DNA of 64,000 nt. Origin: UMGS1279 sp045540715 (GTDB lineage Bacteria > Bacillota > Clostridia > Oscillospirales > Acutalibacteraceae). Of this stretch, positions 54,546-63,509 are shown piece after piece. Position 1 is the stretch's first letter. Each line of letters begins with the position of its first letter. The stretch is from contig JAZQHT010000016.1 in the NCBI GenBank assembly GCA_045540715.1, forward strand, positions 124,001 to 188,000. The letters run 5' to 3'. The translations under genes and the position numbers were made by a program. The notes below the pieces were generated by a model. That model was not told where the DNA came from. It was given only the letters and a program-made list of their open reading frames with translations, and made no database searches.

Positions 54546-54608
54546 ATGTTGACGTTCTTTGGTTTATTAGGTCTTTTATACGGCCTTTTATACTTTTTGG
54601 GCCTGTAA
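54546..54608 (+). CDS. Hydrophobic 20-aa peptide
   Basis: A 20-codon ORF behind AGAAAGAGG, 54 nt after the -10 of dyad promoter 7. The peptide is almost wholly Leu, Phe, Gly and Tyr and could span a membrane once. Candidates are a leader peptide or a type I toxin-like membrane peptide. Only the promoter and spacing support it, so it may be chance. The 70-aa gene follows after 20 nt. Confidence 0.4.
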   Translation: MLTFFGLLGLLYGLLYFLGL

Positions 54609-54628
54609 TAATTTTTAAGGAGAAGATT

Positions 54629-54841
54629 ATGAAAGAGAAAACAATAAAATACGTTGAACCGGCAGGATATTTTCCAAAAAATATACGTAAAAAATGCAAA
54701 ATCGGAGAATATGCAAATACAAAACAAAAATCCGAAACCAAAAGAAAAAAGGGTAAAAAATTAATAGGGTTAGCCGTTTTGCTTGGCATTTTATATATTC
54801 CGATAGGCATAATTTTAAAACTAACAAAAAAATATAAATAA
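54629..54841 (+). CDS. Small basic membrane protein, 70 aa
   Basis: ATG 54629 with TAAGGAGA upstream. The first ~45 residues are strongly basic and polar with two Cys-free clusters of Lys. Residues about 46-64 (IGLAVLLGILYIPIGIIL) form one membrane span before a short Lys-rich tail. An intrinsic terminator follows at once. Probably cotranscribed with the 20-aa ORF under dyad promoter 7. Family not recognised. Confidence 0.55.
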   Translation: MKEKTIKYVEPAGYFPKNIRKKCKIGEYANTKQKSETKRKKGKKLIGLAVLLGILYIPIGIILKLTKKYK

Positions 54842-54846
54842 AAATT

Positions 54847-54871
54847 CCCCCATATTGCCGGGGGCTTTTTA
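54847..54871 (+). terminator. Intrinsic terminator
   Basis: CCCCC 54847-54851 pairs with GGGGG 54860-54864, followed by CTTTTTATTT. Confidence 0.75.
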
Positions 54872-54922
54872 TTTATGCGCAGTTGTGTTATAATAAGGTA
54901 TAAAGTAATTTTGGGAGGCATT

Positions 54923-55594
54923 ATGACGGTAAAATTATTTTTTAGTGCAATAATAAAATTTTTACTGGGCGTTGTTTTGGTGGGCCTTTTAATATTCTTG
55001 CCTGCAGGCAGTTTGCATTTTTTTAACGGTTGGTTGCTAATGGGCATTTTATTTGTGCCAATGTTTTTTGCGGGTATTGTTATGATGATTAAAAACCCAA
55101 GCCTTTTAAAGGAGCGATTAGATTCACGAGAAAAACAAAAAGAGCAAAATTTGGTGGTAAAACTTAGCGGACTAATGTTTTTATTAGGCTTTGTTGTTGC
55201 GGGTTTAGGCTTTAGATTTAACCTTTATATGCTACCCAAAGCCGTTACAATAGTAGGGGCGGTTTTGTTTTTACTTTCTTATATTCTTTATGCCGAAGTT
55301 TTAAGAGAAAACACATATCTTTCAAGAACAATAAAGGTGCAAGAAAACCAAAAGGTAATAGATACCGGCCTATATGGTGTTGTAAGGCATCCAATGTATA
55401 GCGCAACCTTGATTTTATTTTTATCAATGCCAATTGTTTTGGGGTCTATATACGCATTTTTAATATTTTTAACCTACCCATTTATAATTGCTAAAAGAAT
55501 AAAAAATGAAGAAGAATTATTAGAAAAAGAATTACAAGGCTATAAAGAATATAAACTTAAAGTTAAGTATAAATTAATACCGTTTATTTGGTAA
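54923..55594 (+). CDS. Isoprenylcysteine/phospholipid methyltransferase-like membrane protein
   Basis: A 223-aa protein with about five membrane segments. The C-terminal part carries the ICMT/PEMT core: a DTGLYGVVRHPMYSA motif, then NEEELLEKELQGYKEYKLKVKYKLIPFIW. In such enzymes this RHP...E region binds AdoMet. Bacterial members of this type rarely have a known substrate. ATG 54923 has GGGAGG upstream; a longer frame lacks a site. Its promoter appears to be the extended -10 TGTTATAAT at 54886-54894. Confidence 0.8.
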   Translation: MTVKLFFSAIIKFLLGVVLVGLLIFLPAGSLHFFNGWLLMGILFVPMFFAGIVMMIKNPSLLKERLDSREKQKEQNLVVKLSGLMFLLGFVVAGLGFRFNLYMLPKAVTIVGAVLFLLSYILYAEVLRENTYLSRTIKVQENQKVIDTGLYGVVRHPMYSATLILFLSMPIVLGSIYAFLIFLTYPFIIAKRIKNEEELLEKELQGYKEYKLKVKYKLIPFIW

Positions 55595-55606
55595 AATTAC
55601 AGTTTT

Positions 55607-55639
55607 GTACCAAATACGGTACCAACGAGAAATTATAAT
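55607..55639 (+). promoter_or_regulatory. Dyad promoter 5 (GTACC type)
   Basis: GTACCAAATACGGTAC at 55607-55622, 11 bp, TATAAT at 55634-55639, 34 nt before the GTG of the next gene. Confidence 0.7.
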
Positions 55640-55673
55640 TATATAAAATAAATTATATTAAAGGATGGTTTTT

Positions 55674-56594
55674 GTGTGCAAAACAATAAAAGACTACAAA
55701 AAAGAGTTTAAGTTTGACTATATTGATGGTACTAATGTTCCAAAGTTTACTAATAAAAATCTTGCATTAATAGAAGTGTTTATAGAGCACAACTCTAGTT
55801 ATAGTGCGGCAAGCGAATATGAAAATATTCTTGATGAAAAAAAAGAAGACTTTTTTGATTTTGAAGAACCACGAGAAGCCCCAGACGGCACTAAAAAAGA
55901 CGATATTGATGAAGAAGGCAACCTAAAAACCGACCTTTATAGAGTAATTGAAGCAATTGATAGAGTAAACTCTACCCACCTTGCCTCTGAAGGTAATGGG
56001 GCAACGGGCGAAGGCAAGAAAAACAAAGGCAGGGTAAAAACTGCTGAAACAATCAGAAAAATTAAAGACCTTAAAAAACGCCTTGAGAACGGCGACTATA
56101 AACTTGTGCACGAAATTGCAGATGCAGTAAAAACAAAATACAATTACTCATTTGCAACCAAGTTTTGCACCTACGTTAGCAAACATGCTTTGGATGTTAA
56201 TGAAAATAAATACTGTATTTATGATGACGTTTTACAGAAAATTTTGCCGGTATATGCTTATTATTATCTTGGTAAAGACGAAGCGGTGAAATGGTGCAAG
56301 GTTGTTAACAAAAATAAACCAGAATTAAGAAGAATTGAAAGCGATCTTGAAGCAAAAATTAAAAATGCAAAACCAGAAGAACGCTATAATAGCTATAAAA
56401 AATATAGAGATTTAATTGATGCAATTATAAAAGAAGTTAACGCAAAAGATCGAAAAGGTCTAGAAAAACTTACATATTCGCAATTTGACCATCTTTTGTG
56501 GTATTATTTTAAAGGCAATTCTCAAAAAATCACTAAAGCGTATAAGGTTTTAGAGAAAAATATTTCAAACGAAGACTTTGAAAATCAAAAATAA
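55674..56594 (+). CDS. Hypothetical protein, 306 aa
   Basis: A soluble, Lys/Glu-rich protein. GTG 55674 is preferred (AAGGA 8 nt upstream); the ATG at 55665 overlaps that site. The middle includes a glycine/lysine linker (about 105-118) and the segment YSFATKFCTYVSKHALDVNENKYCIYDDVLQKIL. This resembles an SFATK..S....YPIYD pattern I have seen in uncharacterised proteins. No catalytic motif is evident. It is controlled by a GTACC-type dyad like the genes at 33202-36491 and so probably belongs to the same regulated set. Confidence 0.55.
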   Translation: MCKTIKDYKKEFKFDYIDGTNVPKFTNKNLALIEVFIEHNSSYSAASEYENILDEKKEDFFDFEEPREAPDGTKKDDIDEEGNLKTDLYRVIEAIDRVNSTHLASEGNGATGEGKKNKGRVKTAETIRKIKDLKKRLENGDYKLVHEIADAVKTKYNYSFATKFCTYVSKHALDVNENKYCIYDDVLQKILPVYAYYYLGKDEAVKWCKVVNKNKPELRRIESDLEAKIKNAKPEERYNSYKKYRDLIDAIIKEVNAKDRKGLEKLTYSQFDHLLWYYFKGNSQKITKAYKVLEKNISNEDFENQK

Positions 56595-56595
56595 A

Positions 56596-56625
56596 AAAAT
56601 CCTCCTTTTAAAGGAGGATTTTATT
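56596..56625. terminator. Bidirectional terminator between convergent genes
   Basis: AAAATCCTCCT 56596-56606 pairs with AGGAGGATTTT 56612-56622, with A-runs before and T-runs after, so it can serve both strands. Confidence 0.85.
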
Positions 56626-57507
56626 TTATTCAAAAAGGTATATATCCATATAATCTTGAACTGCACTTTCAAGTTTTATATCGGGGTAATAACATAATTG
56701 CCAATCAAATGTAATTTCACTTGCTGAGCCGTCCGACCAACCGGTATAAACTTTAATTACGTTGCCATATTCATCGTATTCTATTGTTCTATCAAACGAG
56801 TATTTATCAGAACCTACGTATGACATTTTTACAAGTTGGTCTTTATCGTTATAAGCAAAGGTGGTTTTGCCGGTAAGACCATTATCGCAAACGGTATCTC
56901 TATGTGTTAAATTGCCTTTTGTGTCATAATAATACGTGTCGGTATAGTTGCCTAAACCATCCCCGCTACCAACGTGGCGGTGGGTATATTTTGATTGTTC
57001 ATCGTTATAAGTATATGTATTGCTTTCGGGGGTGCGCCAAGATTCAAAAGGTGTATGGTTATTTTGTATTATACGGCCCTTATCGTCGTAACTATAATTA
57101 ACGGTATAACCCCAATTTTCATCGCGGTCGTCTGTAACAACCTTTGTGATGATTTTGCCGTTATTATCAAGTGAATATGAATGATTTAAGTGTTCTTTTA
57201 AGGTTACTTCGTTTTCTTTAATTTCTAAATTAATTTTGGTTGAGCCCCTAGATGTTGGTACAAAGATAAAATTTTTCAATAAAAGTTTAGAATCTTCATT
57301 GTCTTTATCTTCAAGCAATAAATTATAGGCGGTTTCAAAATCGCCTTCATCTATTGCTTTTTGAGCGTCCTCATAATTATTTTCAGTTGAAGAACTAAGG
57401 TTAGAAGAATTATCGTTTTTGTCTTTTAATTCTGTATTATCAGCTTCGCAAGCAAAACAAGAAAAAGCAAGTAAAATGGTTATTAGCGTTAATAGTGTTC
57501 GTTTCAA
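56626..57507 (-). CDS. Lipoprotein with YD/RHS-like repeats
   Basis: A 293-aa secreted lipoprotein. The signal peptide MKRTLLTLITILLAFSCFAC ends in a likely lipobox Cys, then a Ser/Asn-rich spacer. Residues about 110-260 hold several short repeats of the type YSYDDKGRIIQ, YYYDTKGNLTHRD, FAYNDKDQLVKM and IEYDEYGNVIKVY, typical of YD (RHS) beta-strand repeats. It is much shorter than RHS toxins and has no toxin tail, so it is probably a surface-binding or structural protein. Promoter at 57560-57532; shares a bidirectional terminator. Confidence 0.8.
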   Translation of the reverse strand: MKRTLLTLITILLAFSCFACEADNTELKDKNDNSSNLSSSTENNYEDAQKAIDEGDFETAYNLLLEDKDNEDSKLLLKNFIFVPTSRGSTKINLEIKENEVTLKEHLNHSYSLDNNGKIITKVVTDDRDENWGYTVNYSYDDKGRIIQNNHTPFESWRTPESNTYTYNDEQSKYTHRHVGSGDGLGNYTDTYYYDTKGNLTHRDTVCDNGLTGKTTFAYNDKDQLVKMSYVGSDKYSFDRTIEYDEYGNVIKVYTGWSDGSASEITFDWQLCYYPDIKLESAVQDYMDIYLFE

Positions 57508-57531
57508 AATTCAACACATCCTTTTATAGAT

Positions 57532-57560
57532 ATTATAATAGTAAGATAAAACCTTGTCAA
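57532..57560 (-). promoter_or_regulatory. Sigma-A promoter of the lipoprotein gene
   Basis: On the minus strand TTGACA (57560-57555), 17 bp, TATAAT (57537-57532), which is consensus. Confidence 0.85.
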
Positions 57561-57658
57561 TATATTGCAAGGCCACCTTTACCACTTGCAAAATTTGTAA
57601 TAATATAATATTATTAATAAAGATACATAATAAATACCCTATTTTTAGGAGAGTATAA

Positions 57659-60589
57659 ATGGACAAAAAAATTGAAAGAGAACTTGTGCAAAATCTTCAA
57701 TTAATGATTTTGCAAGAATTCTTTAAAATTCAGATGGAAGAAGAGTACGGGGCCGGCTGGACCAGAGAGGTTAAAAGCAAGGTAACGTTACTTTCTGCTG
57801 CAAACCCCAGATCTACTTATGGCGATATAAAAAGAGTAATTGACACTAAAACCTTTGAAAACTTTAACGAAACAAGTTTAGACGTAACCGCCTTAAAAAA
57901 CTTAATGCTTGGTTCTTCTAATACTGAACGCTGTTTTGAAAATGAGTGTAAGGTGGGGTCGGTTAATAGTTTTCGTACGCAAGTTTTTAATTTGGTTAAA
58001 GATAAAAACGCTTTAGTTAGCCACATTTCAAACCCCAACGCAATAAACGAAGTAAACGCATTAATACATGGTTCTTTAGCTCATATTGAAGAATTTTTAG
58101 ATTATCTTGATAATGCAAACTGGAACTACAATAAAAAAGATAAGTTTATAAAAAAATATAGAGATAAAGTTGCCGAAATTAACGATTCTCCCACAGAAAA
58201 AGGCTTAAAAAGTTTACCTTTTAATGCTTTAAAACAAATGGTTTCTGATAATATTGCAGAAGCCATGCTTGAAATGTCTTTAAGAATTAACGATGGTAAT
58301 ATACCAATTGATGAATATGATGCAATAAAAGCAGATGAACTTTTAGAAAAAGCCGTAAGACAAGGCTGTGCCGATGCTAAAGCACGTCTTGCTTACAAAA
58401 AACTTAATGCGGCAAAAGGCAACAAAAAAGAAATTATAGAAGCCTCAAATTTACTTGCAGAAGCAAGTGCTAAAGGTTCGGGTTATGCATATTTTACTTA
58501 TGGATACAGTGCCGAAAAAGGTTTAACCGCAAAACCCAATATTTTAGAAGCAAAAGAAAATTACGAAAAAGCGGCAGAACTTGGTTGTATTGAAGCCAAA
58601 GTTAAATTAGCATATTTATTAGCCGAAGAAAACCCTATTCATTTGGGTAAACTTGTAGAACTTGCAAAAAGCAGTAAAAACCTATATGCTTATTCGCATT
58701 TAAGCGATTATTATTATGAGGCGGATCTTAAAAAAGAGTATTTTACCACCCTTAAAAATGGTGCAAAACTAGGCTTTACAGATATGCAAGCAGAATATGG
58801 TTATAGTTTGCTTTATGACAAAGATATCGACAAAAATCCACAAGAAGCCGTTAAACAACTTAAAATGGCCGCTTCTAAAGGAAGCGCAGATGCTAAATCT
58901 TATCTTGGTATGTATTATTCAGATTCTACATTTGGAGAGCCCGATAAAGCTTTAGCCTTTGAATATTATAACGAGGCCGCCGAAATGGGCGATAGTTTTG
59001 CGTTATGGCAAAGAGCAATTTATTACTACACCGGTAATTGCGTAGAAAAGGATTATCAAAAATCGCTTGATGATGCGCTAAAAGCCTATGATGATTATAA
59101 AAAGGCGGGTTATGTTTTAGGCAAACTTTATGAAAATAGTGAGATTTTAGAAAACGACGCAGTTAAAGTGTTTAACTATTATAATGCGGCCGCAAACGAA
59201 GGACACGTAGCATCTACTTATGAAGTTGGCTTATGCTATAAAGAAGGTAAAGGCACCAAAAAATCTCAAACTCTTGCTGTTGCGTTTTTTACAAAAGCGG
59301 CAGAAAAAGGACACGCCCGCGCCCATTTTGAATTAGCAGAAAATTTAAGAATAAACAAAGCATATGACAGCGCAATTAAATATTACACAATTGCCGCGCA
59401 AAAAGGTGTTATAGAAGCGGAATATGGCATTGGCCTTTGTTATGCTGAGTTAGGGGAAGAAACAAAGGCTATGAAGCACTATAAAGTAGCGGCAGATAAT
59501 GGCAATAAATATGCCGCTAATGCACTGGGCGATTATTACGGCGTTAAACGTCCCGTATTTAATAACCCGCTTGATATAAATAAAGCCATTGAATACTACG
59601 AAATGGCCAATAATCATTATGAGATAGCCCTTATTTACCTGGAAGGCAGAGGTCTTTCTGCCCCCGATTATCAAAAGGCGGTAGAAGAATTTCAAAGGGC
59701 CGCTAATGATGACTTTAAAGCTTGTTATGCTTTAGGACATTGTTATTGTTTTGGTTTTGGCGTAAAACAAGACTACTCAGAAGCGGTAAGACAATACGCT
59801 AGATATCTTAAAGAAAACGGCAGCGATTCAAAAGAAGCAAAAACAGTAAATTTCTTTCTATGCTATTGCTTGTTAAAATTGGGTAAATATCAAGGCTTAA
59901 TTGATGGCTTTAAAAATACTTTGCCGGATGAGCCTTTTGCTAACTATATGCTTGGTTACTGTTATTTTTATGGCATAGGCACCGAAATAGATTTTATAGA
60001 AGCAGAAAAGTATTTTAAAGCGCTTGATGATTACGGAACAATGAGAAAATACGACAATAAGTTTAGGATGATTATTGAAAAAAGTACGGCTTTCTCAAAC
60101 GATATATTTACGCACAACAAATACTTATTGGGTGAATGTTATTATAGGTATAGATTAAAGCGCGGAGAAGCGAAAAAATACTTTGAATTTGCTTACAAAT
60201 TTGGAAGTATTGCAAATGCTAAATTAAGACTTGATTGTATTGAACTATTACAAACCCCCGTTAATGAACAAAACTTTTCAAATTATAAAGATTTTGCATT
60301 AAAAGGGGATGTTTGGGCAAAAGACAGTATAATTACTTATTTATATAACTCGCATAAATATAATGAAGTAGAAGAACTTTGCTTAAATCAAAACTGGTTT
60401 GAAAAACTTTCTACTTTATATCTTGCCGACGTTATGGAGTGGACAAGACGTCCCAAAATTCAACATAGCAGAACGATTGAGTTTTTAAATAAGGCCAAAG
60501 AACGTGGTTATAAGATTGCCGATGTAAAAATAAACCTTGCAAACGAAAAGTTAGAACAAGTTACTAAAATGAAGAAAAGTTTTAATTAA
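57659..60589 (+). CDS. Large Sel1-repeat (SLR) protein, 976 aa
   Basis: A cytosolic protein with no signal peptide. Residues about 230-850 are a run of Sel1-like repeats of about 36 residues with the A-A-x-x-G consensus (YEKAAELGCIEAKVKLAYLLA, LKMAASKGSADAKSYLGMYY, FTKAAEKGHARAHFELA and so on), which form a helical solenoid for protein contacts. The N-terminal ~200 residues are not recognised. In Bacillota such long SLR proteins are of unknown function. ATG with AGGAGAG. A strong terminator follows. Confidence 0.85.
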   Translation: MDKKIERELVQNLQLMILQEFFKIQMEEEYGAGWTREVKSKVTLLSAANPRSTYGDIKRVIDTKTFENFNETSLDVTALKNLMLGSSNTERCFENECKVGSVNSFRTQVFNLVKDKNALVSHISNPNAINEVNALIHGSLAHIEEFLDYLDNANWNYNKKDKFIKKYRDKVAEINDSPTEKGLKSLPFNALKQMVSDNIAEAMLEMSLRINDGNIPIDEYDAIKADELLEKAVRQGCADAKARLAYKKLNAAKGNKKEIIEASNLLAEASAKGSGYAYFTYGYSAEKGLTAKPNILEAKENYEKAAELGCIEAKVKLAYLLAEENPIHLGKLVELAKSSKNLYAYSHLSDYYYEADLKKEYFTTLKNGAKLGFTDMQAEYGYSLLYDKDIDKNPQEAVKQLKMAASKGSADAKSYLGMYYSDSTFGEPDKALAFEYYNEAAEMGDSFALWQRAIYYYTGNCVEKDYQKSLDDALKAYDDYKKAGYVLGKLYENSEILENDAVKVFNYYNAAANEGHVASTYEVGLCYKEGKGTKKSQTLAVAFFTKAAEKGHARAHFELAENLRINKAYDSAIKYYTIAAQKGVIEAEYGIGLCYAELGEETKAMKHYKVAADNGNKYAANALGDYYGVKRPVFNNPLDINKAIEYYEMANNHYEIALIYLEGRGLSAPDYQKAVEEFQRAANDDFKACYALGHCYCFGFGVKQDYSEAVRQYARYLKENGSDSKEAKTVNFFLCYCLLKLGKYQGLIDGFKNTLPDEPFANYMLGYCYFYGIGTEIDFIEAEKYFKALDDYGTMRKYDNKFRMIIEKSTAFSNDIFTHNKYLLGECYYRYRLKRGEAKKYFEFAYKFGSIANAKLRLDCIELLQTPVNEQNFSNYKDFALKGDVWAKDSIITYLYNSHKYNEVEELCLNQNWFEKLSTLYLADVMEWTRRPKIQHSRTIEFLNKAKERGYKIADVKINLANEKLEQVTKMKKSFN

Positions 60590-60596
60590 ACCAAGA

Positions 60597-60629
60597 CCCC
60601 GAAAAACGTTAGGTTTTTCGGGGCTTTTT
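60597..60629 (+). terminator. Intrinsic terminator
   Basis: CCCCGAAAAAC 60597-60607 pairs with GTTTTTCGGGG 60613-60623, followed by CTTTTTA. Confidence 0.9.
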
Positions 60630-60661
60630 ATTTTGGGGCGCAAAGGGGTGCCCCCCCTTAT

Positions 60662-60699
60662 AAAAAGGCACTTACTTTAAAAGCAAGTGCCTACTTTTT
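60662..60699. terminator. Terminator of the minus-strand operon
   Basis: AGGCACTT 60666-60673 pairs with AAGTGCCT 60685-60692. The A-run before (T-run on the minus strand) and T-run after let it work in both directions. It ends the operon 64000-60700. Confidence 0.8.
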
Positions 60700-61299
60700 T
60701 TATTCTTCATCTTCGAAATCATCTTCATAAATTATTTCGTCTATATCTATAAAATTTTCAATATATTCTTCGGCTTCGTCAAAATTTTCTTCTGTGCCTT
60801 TAGCAAAAACAAAGGGTTCAATGTCAATGCTGTTTTCATCTTCGCCAAAAAGCAACGCAAATACTCCGTCTTTATAGCCTACCGACATAACGGGGAACTG
60901 CTCAAAACCGTCATCAAGGGCGTTTTGAATTTCATCATCGGTGGCAACTAGTTCAAGCCCATTATATAGTTCGGTAACTTCTAAGAATTTAGAAACTGAA
61001 GCGGCAAGGTGATTTTCTATAATTTGCATATCTTCTTTTATAGTCTTCATAAGTTTTACGTACTGTGCCATATTTTTAATAATACCATTAATGTTTTTAT
61101 CGCGAATAGCAAAGCCGGTGCTGGTTAAAGCGTCTTGAAGATCTGAAAGATCAAAGGCCGAATTTCTTGCAATTTCTTCGGCTCTCATAAGGTTTTCACC
61201 GGTGGTTGGTTCAGCACTGTATAAATCGTAGGCTGATAGTTCAGATTGTAGTTTAATAAGGGTTGTTAGTTGTTCTTTTGAAATATAAATTTTCTCCAT
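60700..61299 (-). CDS. Acidic hypothetical protein, 199 aa
   Basis: Not recognised. Residues 1-130 are helical with a probable coiled region. The end is very acidic (about 20 Asp/Glu in the last 40 residues). No membrane span or signal. ATG 61299 with GGAGG. Last gene of the ClpP-VirD4 operon, 42 nt after the 308-aa gene. By context it is an accessory protein of a mobile element. Confidence 0.55.
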   Translation of the reverse strand: MEKIYISKEQLTTLIKLQSELSAYDLYSAEPTTGENLMRAEEIARNSAFDLSDLQDALTSTGFAIRDKNINGIIKNMAQYVKLMKTIKEDMQIIENHLAASVSKFLEVTELYNGLELVATDDEIQNALDDGFEQFPVMSVGYKDGVFALLFGEDENSIDIEPFVFAKGTEENFDEAEEYIENFIDIDEIIYEDDFEDEE

Positions 61300-61341
61300 A
61301 AATAAATTCCTCCTAAAATAAATTTTTATGTTATTTAATAA

Positions 61342-62268
61342 CTAGCAGAATAAATCGTCGCCGATATATTTTGAGCCGTTGCTAAATAGGTTTTCTTTTG
61401 TAAAAAGGTAAATAAGATTTTCGCGCTCGTTTGCATTTAAGTGCATATAATCGATATATTTATCAACAATTCCTTCGTTTTTTGCAATAAATTTTCTGCA
61501 GTCGTTTAAAGTGCGGTTAAAACTTAAGGATAATGTTGATGCCCCGCGCCTTAAAAAGCGCTTGTTATTAATGCCGTGATTAATTACGTAAATATAAAGG
61601 CCAAGCATTTTAACCTCGCTTTCATATTGCATTTTGTATTCTAAATACGATTCTAAATTTTTAATATCTTTATAGTACTTACTATAAAATAAGTTGTTTG
61701 CCATATTGGTACAGTTGTTCATTAGAGTAATTAAAGATTTATAACTCACTGATGGCGAACAGCTATAAAGCACTTCGCAGTCTTTTACTAAACCGTTTAA
61801 GGTGTTTTTATATTCGTTAATTAAAGTTTTATGCTCGTTTAATTCCTTTTCAATTTTAAGCATATCTTTAGCATAATTAATAACGCTTTCAAAATCGGGT
61901 TTAAGTTCTTTGCCGTTAAAGTAATCAATTACAGTAAGATTATCTTTACTTTCTTCAAAGAAATCTTTTGCAATTTTGTAATCATCAAATATATCAAAAC
62001 TAATATTTATTATTCCGTCAATAAAGGTTTGGCAACGATAACTGTCTTCTGTGTTTGTTATTACTGCAACCCTTCTTTTAAAGTGGTGAAAAAAGGTTTT
62101 AACGGGGTAAACTTTTTCAAAATCTTCTTCGCGAGTTAATATAAGATGGTCGTTTCCAATTGCATCTAAAATGGCTTTTAATTCGTGGTGTTCACCTATT
62201 TGTCTTGAGGCTTGTAAATAGGTGTAATAAGGGTCGAACACTTTTGAACAATAAGATATTATACTCAT
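61342..62268 (-). CDS. Hypothetical helical protein, 308 aa
   Basis: Not recognised. It is mostly helical, with coiled-coil potential around residues 130-170 and no clear membrane span. Its ATG overlaps the VirD4-like stop (ATGA, 62268-62265), with GAGGAGG upstream, so the two are translationally coupled. An accessory role in conjugation or element maintenance is inferred only from its position. Confidence 0.55.
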   Translation of the reverse strand: MSIISYCSKVFDPYYTYLQASRQIGEHHELKAILDAIGNDHLILTREEDFEKVYPVKTFFHHFKRRVAVITNTEDSYRCQTFIDGIINISFDIFDDYKIAKDFFEESKDNLTVIDYFNGKELKPDFESVINYAKDMLKIEKELNEHKTLINEYKNTLNGLVKDCEVLYSCSPSVSYKSLITLMNNCTNMANNLFYSKYYKDIKNLESYLEYKMQYESEVKMLGLYIYVINHGINNKRFLRRGASTLSLSFNRTLNDCRKFIAKNEGIVDKYIDYMHLNANERENLIYLFTKENLFSNGSKYIGDDLFC

Positions 62269-63509
62269 ATATGCATTTCCTCCTCAATTTCGGTTATTTC
62301 TTTGTTATATGGATTATTTAACTTTTGATAGTTTGGATGGCCTTTAAGGTTATAGGTTTTAGTGATTATCGGCTTTTCGCCTTGTCTAAATATAAAGATG
62401 GTTTGTAGGTCTTTGTATAGCACGTTTTCAAGGGGTTTATTAAGTCTTTGTGCCATTTCTTGACAGGTCTCAATGTCGCTACCACCGAGGAATACCACGT
62501 TGTTGCAGGAATTTAAAATGGAGGTATAGTCATGATATTGGCGTTTTAGTTGGCCAATAGATTGGAGGATTAGTGAAAGTGATATCCCTCGGCCGCGAGA
62601 AGTCGCAATTATGCAATCGAGATTAGGTATTTTTAAGTTTGCACCCATGTCGTCAAGAATTATTTTAACAGGCCTTTGAAGGCTGTGGGTTTCGTTTTTA
62701 TCTGCTATGCGATATAGCTCTTGAAAGACTTGCGTAAAGAAGGTGGCAATAAGCTTGTCTTTTGAACGATCGTTGTCGGAGCATTTTACGTATATAATTG
62801 TTTTTCTATTACAAAAGGAGGCAAGGTTTAGGTTGTCGTAAGAAGTAAGCTCGTTAATTTGCGGTGTTAGTAATCCGCAGAAGGCGGCCGCAAGGCTTAT
62901 AATAACGCTTTTCTGGGTTTTGCCTGCAGCACGTCTTACAATGTTATATTGTGATAATGCCCACGAAGAAGGATTTACCTTTTGCACTTCATCGAATATT
63001 TTGTCAAGTTTAGAAGGAGTCTTTTCGGGACTTTCTTCTGTAACCGTGGCCGCGTTCATAAGTTTTAAAATAGAAGAAAGGGTTTGTTGCTCGGGTGGTC
63101 TATATTCTTTTAGAAAGCCAATAAGACCGTTGCATAGAATCTTAGCGGTTAAGGGCCAAAAGGTATCAACGGTGTTATAGCTGGATTCGTCCATTAAAAT
63201 ATGCGATAGTTTTATAATGTCGTCTTCGCTGTTGCAATAATTAAGAGGGTTATAGTGTATATCGCTGTTTTCTGTATTAATAAAATCAAGGGTGCGTGTA
63301 ACGTACCCTTTTTCGCGCATAAGATTTGCGCTAATATCGTATATTTCGCCTTTTGGGTCTAATACGATAATGCTTTCATCTTCGGCGCTCATAAGATTCG
63401 GTAAAACGTAAGAACGGGTTTTGCCGGTGCCGGGCGCCCCAATAAGCATGGTATTTGCATTTTCAACCTGAGTATTATTAAAACAAGCGTTTTCACCTAA
63501 AATTATCAT
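62265..63509 (-). CDS. VirD4/TraG-type coupling protein
   Basis: A 414-aa P-loop ATPase of the type IV coupling protein family. Walker A GAPGTGKT is at residues 27-34, followed by VLDPKGE (about 54-60). Walker B IILDDMGANLKIPNLD and the SRGRGISLSLILQS block give the TraM-recognition/RecA-like core. The N-terminal membrane domain of full VirD4 is absent, so the protein is short and likely soluble or membrane-recruited. In conjugation such proteins bring the relaxase-DNA complex to the transfer channel. It overlaps the ClpP-like gene by 4 nt (ATGA). No relaxase is in view. Confidence 0.85.
   Translation of the reverse strand: MIILGENACFNNTQVENANTMLIGAPGTGKTRSYVLPNLMSAEDESIIVLDPKGEIYDISANLMREKGYVTRTLDFINTENSDIHYNPLNYCNSEDDIIKLSHILMDESSYNTVDTFWPLTAKILCNGLIGFLKEYRPPEQQTLSSILKLMNAATVTEESPEKTPSKLDKIFDEVQKVNPSSWALSQYNIVRRAAGKTQKSVIISLAAAFCGLLTPQINELTSYDNLNLASFCNRKTIIYVKCSDNDRSKDKLIATFFTQVFQELYRIADKNETHSLQRPVKIILDDMGANLKIPNLDCIIATSRGRGISLSLILQSIGQLKRQYHDYTSILNSCNNVVFLGGSDIETCQEMAQRLNKPLENVLYKDLQTIFIFRQGEKPIITKTYNLKGHPNYQKLNNPYNKEITEIEEEMHI

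Noticed and set aside
54526..55047. 173-aa minus-strand frame across the small ORFs and the methyltransferase gene
   Set aside because: It is an A+T-rich chance frame crossing a terminator and a promoter that serve plus-strand genes.
31703..56594. An integron with attC sites
   Set aside because: There is no integrase and the cassettes have their own promoters. The repeats resemble the ppdK end, not attC structures.
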